Shown one piece after another: positions 41,990 to 50,841 of a stretch of 64,000 nucleotides of DNA. The notes under the pieces were generated by a model. It did no database searches. It saw nothing but the letters and a program-made list of their open reading frames with translations, and was not told the DNA's origin. The position numbers and the translations under genes were made by a program. Each line of letters begins with the position of its first letter. Position 1 is the stretch's first letter. The stretch is from Dongia_B sp964406155. Lineage in GTDB: Bacteria; Pseudomonadota; Alphaproteobacteria; Dongiales; Dongiaceae. The stretch is from the NCBI GenBank assembly GCA_964406155.1, contig CAYOQR010000006.1, positions 85,467 through 149,466 of the forward strand, written 5' to 3'.

Positions 41990-44446
41990 ATGACCACCGA
42001 TCATGCCCGTACCGATCACGGCCGCACGGATTACGCCCGCGTCGTGATCATCGGCGGCGGCGCCGTTGGCTGCAGCGCGCTCTATCATCTGGCGCAGCTC
42101 GGCTGGACCGATTGTCTGCTGCTGGAACGTGACGAGCTGACCTCTGGCTCCACCTGGCATGCGGCCGGCAATTGCCCGAACTTCTCCACCAACTGGAACG
42201 TCATCAAGTTCCAGCGCCATTCGACCCGGCTCTATGCCAAACTGGGCGATGAGGTCGATTACCCGATCAACTATCACCTCACCGGCTCGATCCGCCTGGC
42301 GCATAACCAGGACCGCATGGATGAATACAAACATGTGGTCGCCATGGCGCGGGCCCAGGGTATCGAGTTCGACCTCATGAGCCCGGGCGAGATCAAGGCC
42401 AAATATCCCTTCATGGAACTGCACGATATCGTCGGCGGCCTCTGGGACCCCTATGACGGCGATATCGATCCCAGCCAGTTGACACAGGCTTACGCGAAGG
42501 GCGCCAAGGACAAGGGCGCCCGGGTGCAACGCTTCACCAAGGTAACGGGGCTGGAGCGCACGCCGAAGGGCGAGTGGCGCGTCATCACCGACAAGGGCGA
42601 CATCCTCTGCGAGATCGTCGTCAATGCCGGCGGCTACCGGGCCGGCGAGATCATGGCCATGGTCGGCCAGTATCTGCCGATCGTCTCCATGTCGCACCAG
42701 TATCTCGTCACCGAGACCATTCCCGAGCTGGAAGCCTATCAGGACAAGCTGCCGCTGATGCGCGATCCCGATACCAGCTATTACCTGCGCCAGGAGCGCG
42801 CCGGCCTGATCCTCGGCCCCTATGAGAAGGAACGCGCCCAGGCCCATTGGCTGGACGGCATCCCCGAGGACTTTGCCTACCAGCTCTATCCGGATGATCT
42901 CGAACGGCTGGAAAGCTATATCGAGGCGGCGATCGGCCGGGTGCCCATCCTGGGCACGGTCGGCGTGCAACGCGTGATCAACGGCCCGATCCCTTATTCG
43001 CCGGACGGCAATCCCTATATCGGCCCGGCGCATGGTTTGCCGAATTTCTATCAATGCTGCTGCTTCAGCTTCGGCATCGCGCAATCGGGTGGCGCCGGCA
43101 AGACGGTGGCGGAATGGATCGCCCATGGCGAGCCGGAATGGGATTTCTGGTCATTGGATCCCCGGCGCTATACCGACTACGCCACCAAGAGCTATGTGGT
43201 CGACAAAGCGATCGAGCTTTATCAGAACGAATACGCCATCGCCTATCCCAACAACGAATGGCCGGCAGGGCGGCCCGCGAAGGCGACACCGCTCTATGAC
43301 AAGCTGAAGGCCAAGGGCGCCAGCTTCTGCGCGCGCGGCGGCTGGGAACGGGCCGCCTGGTTCCCGCGTGAAGCAGACGATGCGACATCGCGCCCAAGCT
43401 TCCGCCGCACCAACTGGCATGACGCCGTGGCGGCGGAGTGCCAGGCCGTGCGTGAGCGGGTCGGCATCCTCGATCTCGGCGGCTTCACCAAGCTGGTGCT
43501 GGAGGGGCCGGGTGCGGCCGCCTGGCTCGATGGCATGATCTGCGGCAAGCTGCCGAAAACCGGGCGCATCACGCTTTCCTATATGCTGAACGACAAAGGC
43601 GGCATCGTCAGCGAGTTCACCATCACCCGCCTCGCCGAAAATCGCTTCTACCTGATCAGCGCCGCCGCCGCCGAATGGCACGATATCGACTGGATCGAGA
43701 AGCATCTGCCGACAGACCGGTCGGTGACGCTCACCAATCTCTCGGCCCGGCTTGGCTCAATCATCATTGCCGGCCCCAAGGCCCGCGAGGTGCTGGGCGC
43801 CGTCACCGAGGCGGACCTCTCCAACAAGGCCTTCCCCTGGCTCTCCGCCAAGGAGATCGAGATCGGTTTCGCCCGCATGCTGGCGCTGCGCGTCAATTAC
43901 GTCGGCGAACTGGGCTGGGAGCTGCATTGCCCGGTCGAGCATATGGTGGCGGTCTATGACCGGCTCTGGGCTGCCGGTGAGACGCATGGCATCGCCGATT
44001 TCGGCATGTATGCCATGGACAGCCTGCGCCTCGAGAAATGCTATCGCGGCTGGAAGAGCGACATGACCCATGAATACACGCCGCTGATGGCGAGCCTCGA
44101 CCGCTTCGTCGATTTCCAGAAGCCGGATTACAAGGGGCTGAAGGCGCTGACGGCGGAGCGCGCCACGGGGCCGAAGGAGCGTTTCGTGCCGCTGCTGCTC
44201 GACGATGCCAAGGATTGCGATGCGCCGACCTGCTCGCCGGTCTATCTCGGCGAGGACTATGTCGGTCTCGTCTCGTCGGGTGGCTACGGCCATACGCTCG
44301 GCAAGAGCATCGCGCTGGCCTATGTGCGCAGCGATCTCGCCAAGCCGGGCACCGAGCTGGACGTGCTGGTATTGGGCGAGCGGCGCAAGGCGGTGGTGGC
44401 GGAAGAGCCGCTCTATGATCCGGAGAATGCCAGGCTGCGAATGTAA
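41990..44446 (+). CDS. FAD-dependent dimethylglycine/sarcosine dehydrogenase-like protein (copy 1)
   Basis: 818-residue protein with the three-part layout of mitochondrial dimethylglycine dehydrogenase: an N-terminal FAD domain (GGGAVG at 22-27), a middle FAO_M region (about 370-430) and a C-terminal folate-binding GCV_T domain plus barrel (about 440-810). STWHAAG near 55-60 includes His57 at the place where relatives attach FAD covalently. The expected reaction is oxidative N-demethylation with transfer of the one-carbon unit to tetrahydrofolate. It is followed 181 bases later by a paralogue, with a REP-like repeat between. Exact substrate (dimethylglycine, sarcosine or other) is unresolved. 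Confidence 0.88.
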   Translation: MTTDHARTDHGRTDYARVVIIGGGAVGCSALYHLAQLGWTDCLLLERDELTSGSTWHAAGNCPNFSTNWNVIKFQRHSTRLYAKLGDEVDYPINYHLTGSIRLAHNQDRMDEYKHVVAMARAQGIEFDLMSPGEIKAKYPFMELHDIVGGLWDPYDGDIDPSQLTQAYAKGAKDKGARVQRFTKVTGLERTPKGEWRVITDKGDILCEIVVNAGGYRAGEIMAMVGQYLPIVSMSHQYLVTETIPELEAYQDKLPLMRDPDTSYYLRQERAGLILGPYEKERAQAHWLDGIPEDFAYQLYPDDLERLESYIEAAIGRVPILGTVGVQRVINGPIPYSPDGNPYIGPAHGLPNFYQCCCFSFGIAQSGGAGKTVAEWIAHGEPEWDFWSLDPRRYTDYATKSYVVDKAIELYQNEYAIAYPNNEWPAGRPAKATPLYDKLKAKGASFCARGGWERAAWFPREADDATSRPSFRRTNWHDAVAAECQAVRERVGILDLGGFTKLVLEGPGAAAWLDGMICGKLPKTGRITLSYMLNDKGGIVSEFTITRLAENRFYLISAAAAEWHDIDWIEKHLPTDRSVTLTNLSARLGSIIIAGPKAREVLGAVTEADLSNKAFPWLSAKEIEIGFARMLALRVNYVGELGWELHCPVEHMVAVYDRLWAAGETHGIADFGMYAMDSLRLEKCYRGWKSDMTHEYTPLMASLDRFVDFQKPDYKGLKALTAERATGPKERFVPLLLDDAKDCDAPTCSPVYLGEDYVGLVSSGGYGHTLGKSIALAYVRSDLAKPGTELDVLVLGERRKAVVAEEPLYDPENARLRM

Positions 44447-44467
44447 ATTGAGGGCTGAGTAGTACTT

Positions 44468-44595
44468 CCCTCACCCCAACCCTCTCCCCGCAAGCGGGGC
44501 GAGGGAGAAATGCGCCCACTCACTCAGCCCCCTCGCCCCTCCATGCCGACGAATGTCGGCCTTCGCCGACGGGCGGAGAGGGCTGGGGTGAGGGG
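44468..44595. repeat. Intergenic inverted-repeat element, CCCTCACCCC type, copy A
   Basis: Left arm from 44468 and right arm ending at 44595 pair in 19 of 20 outer positions (CCCTCACCCCAACCCTCTCC against its complement). Further inner hairpins include CCCCGC/GCGGGG and GCCGAC/GTCGGC repeats. A related element with the same arms lies at 47181-47311. Such elements are common between genes in Rhizobiales and Rhodospirillales and may act as transcript stabilisers or terminators. Confidence 0.85.
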
Positions 44596-44627
44596 CAAAA
44601 TTGACGAACGATTGTAAGGACCGAACC

Positions 44628-47069
44628 ATGTCACTTCCCACCCAGGCCCGTGTCGTCATCATCGGTGGCGGTATTGTCGGCTGTTCCGTTGCCTATCACC
44701 TGGCGAAGCTCGGCTGGAGCGATACGGTGCTGCTGGAGAGGAAGAAGCTGACCAGCGGCACCACCTGGCATGCGGCCGGGCTGGTGCGCTCCTCGCTCTA
44801 TACGCAGAACCTCACCCGCCTCGCGAAATACACCGTCGATCTCTACACCACGTTGGAACAGGAGACGGGCCAGGCGACCGGCTTCGTGCAGCCGGGCAGC
44901 CTCTCCATTGCCACCAATGCGGAACGCTGGGAGGAATTGCGGCGCGGCGCCTCGATGCTGCACGGCTTCGATGTCATCGCCGAGGAGATCGGGCCGAAGG
45001 ACGTGCAGGCCAAATGGCCGCTGCTCAACGTCGATGATGTGATCGGCGCCATCTGGTATCCGAAGGACGGCAAGTGCAACCCGGCCGACACCACCATGGC
45101 GCTGGCGCGGGGTGCCCGCATGAAGGGCGTCAAGATCTTCGAGGACACCAATGTGCAGCGTGTCCTCGTCGAGAATGGTGCCGCCGTCGGCGTCGAGACC
45201 GACCAGGGTGTCATCCGCGCCGAAAAGGTGGTCAATTGCGCCGGCATGTGGGCCCGCGCCGTCGGCGAGCAGGTCGGCGTCAATATCCCGCTGCAGGCCT
45301 GCGAGCATTTCTACGTGGTGACCGAGGCGATGGACGGCATGACCGCCGACCTCCCCGTTTTGCGCGACATGGATGCCTGCGCCTATTACAAGGAGGATGC
45401 TGGCAAGCTGCTGCTGGGCGCCTTCGAGCCGAAGGCTAAACCCTGGGCGGTCAACGGCATTCCGGAGGATTTCTGCTTCGATGAGCTGCCGGAGGATTTC
45501 GACCATTTCGCGCCGATCCTGGAAGGTGCCATGCACCGCGTGCCGAGCCTGCAGAAGGTCGGCATCCGCAAGTTCTTCAACGGGCCGGAAAGCTTCACCG
45601 CCGACCAGCGTTACTGTCTGGGCGAGGCGCCGGAATTGAAGAACTTCTTCGTCGCGGCCGGTTTCAACTCGATCGGCATTCAGTCGGGCGGCGGCGCCGG
45701 CATGGCGCTGGCCCATTGGATCGCGGAAGGAGAGCCGCCCTTCGATCTCTGGGATGTCGATATCCGCCGCTTCATGCCGCATCAGAGTCGCAAGAGCTTC
45801 CTGGTGCCGCGCGTCTCTGAAGCCCTCGGCCTCCTCTATGCCATGCACTGGCCCTACCGCCAGTTCGAGACCTCGCGCCAAGTGCGCCTCACACCCTTCT
45901 ACGATCGCTGGAAGGAACTGGGCGCCTGTTTCGGCGAGGTCGCCGGTTGGGAGCGGCCGAACTGGTATGCGCCGAAAGGCGTCGAGCCGGTCTACCAGTA
46001 CAGCTACGGCAAGCAGAACTGGTTCGACTATTGCGCCGCCGAATGCCGCAACACCCGCGAGAAGGTGAGCCTGTTCGACCTCTCAACCTTCTCGAAATTC
46101 CTGGTGACGGGGCCGGATGCCGAGCGCGAATTGCAGCGCCTTTCAACGGCAGATGTCGGCCAGACCGGCCGCGCGGCCTACACACAGTGGCTGAACAAGC
46201 GCGGCGGCATCGAAGCAGATCTCACGGTCATCAAGCTCGCCGACGAGCGCTTCATGATCACCACGGCGGCGGCGACCGCGACCCGCGATATGCATTACCT
46301 CAAGTCCAGCCTGACGCCGGATGCCAAGGTGCAGATCGAGGATATCACCACGCAATTCGGTACCCTCGGCGTCATGGGGCCGAACAGCCGCAAGCTGCTG
46401 CAGCGCCTGACCGATGCCGATCTCTCCAATGAGGGCTTCCCCTTCGGCGCCGTCCGCAAGATCGTCATCGGCGCGGCGGAGGCCCTGGCGGTACGCATCT
46501 CCTATGTCGGCGAGCTGGGCTGGGAGCTCTACCTCCCCAGCGATTATGCGCGCAATGTGCTGGATGCGGTCCTCGCCGCCGGTGAGGATCTCGGCGCCAA
46601 GCCGGCCGGCATGCATGCTATGGATGCCTTGCGCCTGGAGAAGGGCTACCGCCATTGGGGCCATGATATCGGCCCCGACGACACGCCAGTGGAATCGGGC
46701 CTCGCCTTCATCTGCAGCTTCAAGAAAGCGGTGCCCTTCATCGGCCGCGAGGCGGTGGAGAAGCAGAAGGCGGCCGGTACGCCGACCAAGCGGCTGGTGC
46801 AGTTCAAGCTGACCGATCCGAACGTGCTGCTCTATCACAACGAGCCGATCTTCCTCGACGGCAAGATCACCGGCTTCGTCACCTCGGCGAATTATGGCCA
46901 CACTTTGGGCGCCGCCATCGGCATGGGCTATGTCAGCCATCCGGGCGGGGTCACGCCGGAACTGATCGCCAACGCAAAATTCGAGATCGAGGTGGCCGGC
47001 CGAAAGGTCCGCGCCGAAGCCAGCCTGAAGCCGTTCCACGATCCAACCAGTGCGCGGATGAAGGTGTAA
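44628..47069 (+). CDS. FAD-dependent dimethylglycine/sarcosine dehydrogenase-like protein (copy 2)
   Basis: 813-residue paralogue with the same FAD, FAO_M and GCV_T domain order. GGGIVG at 13-18; TTWHAAG with His48 at the presumed FAD-linking position; C-terminal GCV_T segment with SYVGELGWELYLPSDYARNV and MDALRLEKGYRHWGHD. It differs from copy 1 right after the His (LVRSSLYTQNLTRLAKY instead of NCPNFSTNWNVIKFQRH), a substrate-facing region, so the two probably act on successive or different methylamines, for example dimethylglycine and sarcosine. ATG 44628 follows AAGGA. Confidence 0.88.
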   Translation: MSLPTQARVVIIGGGIVGCSVAYHLAKLGWSDTVLLERKKLTSGTTWHAAGLVRSSLYTQNLTRLAKYTVDLYTTLEQETGQATGFVQPGSLSIATNAERWEELRRGASMLHGFDVIAEEIGPKDVQAKWPLLNVDDVIGAIWYPKDGKCNPADTTMALARGARMKGVKIFEDTNVQRVLVENGAAVGVETDQGVIRAEKVVNCAGMWARAVGEQVGVNIPLQACEHFYVVTEAMDGMTADLPVLRDMDACAYYKEDAGKLLLGAFEPKAKPWAVNGIPEDFCFDELPEDFDHFAPILEGAMHRVPSLQKVGIRKFFNGPESFTADQRYCLGEAPELKNFFVAAGFNSIGIQSGGGAGMALAHWIAEGEPPFDLWDVDIRRFMPHQSRKSFLVPRVSEALGLLYAMHWPYRQFETSRQVRLTPFYDRWKELGACFGEVAGWERPNWYAPKGVEPVYQYSYGKQNWFDYCAAECRNTREKVSLFDLSTFSKFLVTGPDAERELQRLSTADVGQTGRAAYTQWLNKRGGIEADLTVIKLADERFMITTAAATATRDMHYLKSSLTPDAKVQIEDITTQFGTLGVMGPNSRKLLQRLTDADLSNEGFPFGAVRKIVIGAAEALAVRISYVGELGWELYLPSDYARNVLDAVLAAGEDLGAKPAGMHAMDALRLEKGYRHWGHDIGPDDTPVESGLAFICSFKKAVPFIGREAVEKQKAAGTPTKRLVQFKLTDPNVLLYHNEPIFLDGKITGFVTSANYGHTLGAAIGMGYVSHPGGVTPELIANAKFEIEVAGRKVRAEASLKPFHDPTSARMKV

Positions 47070-47102
47070 TCAGAGGCACGTAGACCGAGACGAGCGCGCA
47101 AT

Positions 47103-47447
47103 TGTCACCCCCGGGCTTGACCCACTGTTGACCGGTTAAAGGCTGCGCTTGCGTGGGGCTGTCTCATTTCGTCGTGAGCACCCCTCACCCCAACCCTCTC
47201 CCCACAAGTGGGGAGAGGGAGCTTAAGCGCTTATTTTACTCGAAAACTCGCACAAGAGACGCAGACTGCTCCCTCGCCCCACGAAAGGGGGGAGAGGGTT
47301 GGGGTGAGGGGTTGCAGACGGCAAATGAGATATTGACTGGTGAAGCCTTCCTTACATCGAGAAACTGCCAACACCCGATCTATCACGCACGCCCTCAAAC
47401 AACGCCCATTCTTAACCGGACAACGTGGGTCAAACCCCGCAATGACA
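47103..47447. repeat. Nested inverted-repeat element (MITE-like), 345 bp
   Basis: Outer arms 47103-47139 and 47412-47447 pair over about 36 bases with a handful of mismatches (TGTCACCCCCGGGCTTGACC... against ...GGTCAAACCCCGCAATGACA). Inside lies a second pair with perfect 21-base arms at 47181-47201 and 47291-47311, the CCCTCACCCC type also seen at 44468-44595. The outer arms belong to the same family as the repeat at 52158-52247. No coding sequence is evident inside. Confidence 0.8.
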
Positions 47448-47502
47448 ATAGAGAACATTCGGCCATCGCGCGCGTGGCATTGGCAAGCCTCCGGACGCCA
47501 GC

Positions 47503-48813
47503 TCAATACTCGCTGAAGACCTCGCGGAAGATCTGGTACATCTCGTCGATATGTTTCTTCTCGGCGACCAGAGCGGGCGCGCAGATGCCGGAATCGCCAG
47601 TGAACTTGATGTGCAGGCCGCGATTGAAGAGGCGCTTGGTGGCGTCGTAGCCGCGCAAGCCCGGCCGTGCGCCCGGCGCCAGATCGATGCCGCAGAGCAT
47701 GCCATAGCCACGGATATCGGTGACCGCTTTGACATCCTTCAGGGCATACATGCGCTCCAGGAAATAGCCCGACATTTCGGCGGCGCGCTCGAACAGGCCC
47801 TCCTTTTCGTAGATCTTCAAGGTAGCGATGCCGGCGGCGCAGGCGGCCGGATGGGCGGAATAGGTGTAGCCGTGGAAGAATTCGACGGCACCATCGGCCG
47901 CCGCCCCCACCACGGTGTTGTAGATCTTCTCGCTGACGGCGATCGCACCCATCGGCAAGGCGCCATTGGTCAGGGCCTTGGCCATGGTGATCATGTCCGG
48001 CGTCACGCCGAAGCTCTGTGCCGCGAAGGCCTTGCCGGTGCGGCCGAAGCCACAGATCACCTCGTCGAAGATCAGCAGGATGCCGTGCTTGTCGCAGATC
48101 TCGCGCAGGCGCTTGAGATAGCCCTTGGGCGGAATGAGGACGCCGGTCGAGCCGGCGATCGGCTCGACGAAGCAGGCGGCGATGGAGCGTGGACCATGCA
48201 TGTCGACGAAACGCTGCAGGTCATCCGCCAGTTCGACGCCGGTCGGCGGCTCGCCGATGCAGAAGCGGTTCTCCGGCAGCCAGGTATGGCGGAGATGCAC
48301 GACGCCCGGCATGACGGCGCCAAAGGCTTCGCGGTTGCGGACCATGCCGCTCAAGGACACGCCGCCGATATTGACGCCGTGATAGGCGCGTTCGCGGCTG
48401 ACGAAGCGGGTGCGTTGCCCTTCCCCATTGGCGACGTGATAGGCCAGCGCGATCTTGATCGCACTGTCCACCGCCTCCGACCCGGAATTGCAGAAAAAGA
48501 CGTAATTGAGGTCATCCGGCGTGATCTTCGCCACCATGCGGGCCAGTTCGAAGGAGCTGGGATGGCCGAGCTGGAAATGCGGCGTGTAATCGATCGCCGC
48601 CATCTGCGTCGTCACCGCCTCCAGGATCTCCTTGCGGCCATGACCGGCGGCACAGCAGAACAGGCCGGATGACGCATCGACCAGCTTCTCGCCCTTGTGA
48701 TTCCAGTAGTAAAGGCCCTCGGCTTTCACCATCAGCCGGGGATCACTCTTGAAATCCCGGTTGGTGGTGAAGGGCATCCAGTGGTTTTCGAGGCTGTTGG
48801 CCGCGTATTGCAT
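47503..48813 (-). CDS. Omega-amino acid:pyruvate aminotransferase (class III; beta-alanine/taurine type)
   Basis: 436-residue PLP enzyme. It begins LENHWMPFTTNRDFKSDPR, typical of beta-alanine:pyruvate and taurine:pyruvate aminotransferases. Visible features: NSGSEAVDSAIK (109-120), the PLP-stacking Tyr in RAYHGVN, the PLP-contacting Asp in LIFDEV (250) and the Schiff-base Lys in MAKALTNG (279). It lies downstream of a PotABC-type transporter and 6.8 kb from xsc. It could transaminate taurine to sulfoacetaldehyde, the Xsc substrate, or use beta-alanine or putrescine. The 24-bp palindrome at 48824-48847 sits directly before its start. Confidence 0.9.
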   Translation of the reverse strand: MQYAANSLENHWMPFTTNRDFKSDPRLMVKAEGLYYWNHKGEKLVDASSGLFCCAAGHGRKEILEAVTTQMAAIDYTPHFQLGHPSSFELARMVAKITPDDLNYVFFCNSGSEAVDSAIKIALAYHVANGEGQRTRFVSRERAYHGVNIGGVSLSGMVRNREAFGAVMPGVVHLRHTWLPENRFCIGEPPTGVELADDLQRFVDMHGPRSIAACFVEPIAGSTGVLIPPKGYLKRLREICDKHGILLIFDEVICGFGRTGKAFAAQSFGVTPDMITMAKALTNGALPMGAIAVSEKIYNTVVGAAADGAVEFFHGYTYSAHPAACAAGIATLKIYEKEGLFERAAEMSGYFLERMYALKDVKAVTDIRGYGMLCGIDLAPGARPGLRGYDATKRLFNRGLHIKFTGDSGICAPALVAEKKHIDEMYQIFREVFSEY

Positions 48814-48823
48814 CTGCCGCTCC

Positions 48824-48847
48824 CCAGTATTTGGCCACTTATACTGG
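48824..48847. promoter_or_regulatory. Inverted repeat CCAGTAT-10-ATACTGG before the aminotransferase
   Basis: Perfect 7-bp arms 10 bases apart, 11 bases upstream of the aminotransferase ATG, a repressor-like position. The CCAG/CTGG halves resemble those of the palindrome before xsc, so one regulator may bind both. Confidence 0.45.
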
Positions 48848-48941
48848 AAGTCAGTCTAAGATGCGGGTCGGTCTCGGTCATAGGGACAGGCGGCGGCAAT
48901 TTGCCGGGCCAGATGGCCCGCATTGCGACCAAGAGGGATGA

Positions 48942-49814
48942 TCAGGCGGCGACGATCACCGGCTGCGCCTGGGTCTCCGCCGCCGCCGCATTGGCGGCCC
49001 GCACCTTCTCCCGCTCCTCCTCGCGGCGCTTGTAAATCTCGTAGAGCACGGCACCGGTCAGCGTGATGGCGATGATCAGCAATGCGAGCGCGCTGAGCGT
49101 CGGATTGCTGCCCTGGCGGATCCGGCCGGCGATTTCAGTGGTCAAGGTACTGCGCGAGAGGATCGTGAAGGTCGTGGTGTTGTAATTCTCGAAGGAGGAG
49201 AGGAAGGCCAGCACCGCCGCCGAGAAAACCGCCGGCCGCAGGAAGGGCAGCAAAACCTGCCAGAAGAATTGCAGATTGCTGGCGCCGAGATCGAGCGCCG
49301 CCTCCTCCTGGGCGCGGTCGAAGCGTTGCAGGCGGGAGAGAAAGATCAGCATGCAATAAGCCGAGATGAAGGTGCTTTGACCGACGATGGTCATCAGATA
49401 GCCGCTGAAGAAGGGGCTGTCGGCCCCCAGCAACTGGCGCCAGAAAAGGATGGTGGAAATACCGAGGATGACGCCCGGCGTCAGCAGCGGCGACACCACG
49501 ATCAGGTAATAGAGGCCCCGCGCCCGCCAATAGATCTGGGTCATGACGATGGCGCCGGCCAGCCCCACCGGGACCGCGAGGCAGACCACGCCGAAACCGA
49601 TGATCAGGCTGTTGGTGATGCCGCGCATCATGGCCGGATCGTTCGCGAGCTTGACGAACCAGTCCAGGGTGAAGCCCTCCCAAGGCAGCAACTGGGGATA
49701 GGAGGAGCTGTTGAAGGCGGTCGTCCCCATGATCAGCAAGGGGCCGAAAAGATAAAGGAAGAACAGCAGGATATAGCCCCCGACCGTGAAGCGGAGCAGG
49801 GTTTGCGACGTCAT
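48942..49814 (-). CDS. Polyamine-type ABC transporter permease, PotC-like
   Basis: 290-residue inner-membrane permease with six helices. It starts MTSQTLLRFTVGGYILLFFLYLFGPLLI; the coupling loop reads RAQEEAALDLGASNLQFFWQVLLPFLRPAV, the EAA motif of PotC-type proteins. A charged C-terminal tail (YKRREEEREKVRAANAAAAE) is longer than usual. ATG 49814 is used; frame upstream overlaps PotB and is non-coding. It follows the PotB-like gene by 13 bases. Confidence 0.92.
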   Translation of the reverse strand: MTSQTLLRFTVGGYILLFFLYLFGPLLIMGTTAFNSSSYPQLLPWEGFTLDWFVKLANDPAMMRGITNSLIIGFGVVCLAVPVGLAGAIVMTQIYWRARGLYYLIVVSPLLTPGVILGISTILFWRQLLGADSPFFSGYLMTIVGQSTFISAYCMLIFLSRLQRFDRAQEEAALDLGASNLQFFWQVLLPFLRPAVFSAAVLAFLSSFENYNTTTFTILSRSTLTTEIAGRIRQGSNPTLSALALLIIAITLTGAVLYEIYKRREEEREKVRAANAAAAETQAQPVIVAA

Positions 49815-49827
49815 CTGGCGATCTCCC

Positions 49828-50835
49828 TCATCTTGCGATCTCACCAAGGCTGACCTTGAAGAGACGCAGGACCAGCATGACGAAGAGCACGCAGGCCAGC
49901 AGCAAAGCGAAGGCATAGGCGGCGCCGAGGTTCCAGTTGAAGGCCTGGTAAAACCAGTTATAGACCACTTGGGTGAACCACAGACTGCTGGGTCCGCCGA
50001 GCACCTGCGGGGCCGCCAGTGCACCGGCTGCGAGCATGAAGACCATGGTGCAGCCCGAGGCGATGCCGGGCTTGGCATAGGGCATGACGACGAAAAGATG
50101 GATATGCCACCAGGGGGCACCAAGATCGCGTGCCGCCTCGATCTGATTGCTGTCCATCGCCTCGATCGCATTGTAGAGCGGAAAGATCATCAGCAGCAGA
50201 TAGGCATAAGAAAGGCCGGCATAAAGCGCGACATCGGCTTTGAGGAAATCCACCGGCGTATCGACCAATCCGAGGCTCAGCAGCACCGAATTGAAGACAC
50301 CGCTGCTGGAGAACAGGATGCGGAAAGCGAAAGCACGCAGGATTTCATTGACCCAGAAAGGTACGATGAGGGCGAGGACCATCAGCCGCGCCTTCGCGCC
50401 CTTCGCCACCTTGGCCATATAGAAGGCGATCGGGTAGCAGATGGCGAAATTCAGCACAGTCACGAAGATGCTGGCGAGGATGGTGCGGAGGAAAATGCCG
50501 AGGTGGAGCTTGTTGTAGCCCTCGGTATCGCTGGCCCGGCCGAAAATCAGATAATCGTAATTGGCCAAGGTATAGATATCCTTCGGCCCGCCCATCTCGC
50601 TGGGCGGTAGACGCGGCCGGAAGGAGAACTCGATCATGTAGAGCTGCGGCAGGACGATCATCAGCACGATCCAGAGGCCGACCGCGCCCAGAAGATAGGT
50701 GGAAATGACCGGCCCGTTGCGCCGGAAGAAGCCGAACTGGCCGGCATTGCCGACGGCACGTCGTTCCGCCAGGGCCAGGCCCCAGAAGATCAGGGCCACC
50801 ACAACGGGAATGAGCGGGATCAGCACGCGGCTCAT
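49828..50835 (-). CDS. Polyamine-type ABC transporter permease, PotB-like
   Basis: 335-residue inner-membrane permease. An N-terminal pair of helices precedes the six-helix transport domain; the coupling loop is in AIEAMDSNQIEAARDLGAPWWHIHLFVVMPYAKPGI. The segment LRAFAFRILFSSSGVFNSVL is typical of PotB/PotH proteins. It starts six bases after the ATPase stop, so PotA, PotB and PotC are one unit. Confidence 0.92.
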   Translation of the reverse strand: MSRVLIPLIPVVVALIFWGLALAERRAVGNAGQFGFFRRNGPVISTYLLGAVGLWIVLMIVLPQLYMIEFSFRPRLPPSEMGGPKDIYTLANYDYLIFGRASDTEGYNKLHLGIFLRTILASIFVTVLNFAICYPIAFYMAKVAKGAKARLMVLALIVPFWVNEILRAFAFRILFSSSGVFNSVLLSLGLVDTPVDFLKADVALYAGLSYAYLLLMIFPLYNAIEAMDSNQIEAARDLGAPWWHIHLFVVMPYAKPGIASGCTMVFMLAAGALAAPQVLGGPSSLWFTQVVYNWFYQAFNWNLGAAYAFALLLACVLFVMLVLRLFKVSLGEIAR

Positions 50836-50841
50836 GACAGC

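Noticed and set aside
47100..47460. Insertion sequence with terminal inverted repeats
   Set aside because: Inverted arms are present but no transposase frame exists inside, so it is listed as a repeat element only.
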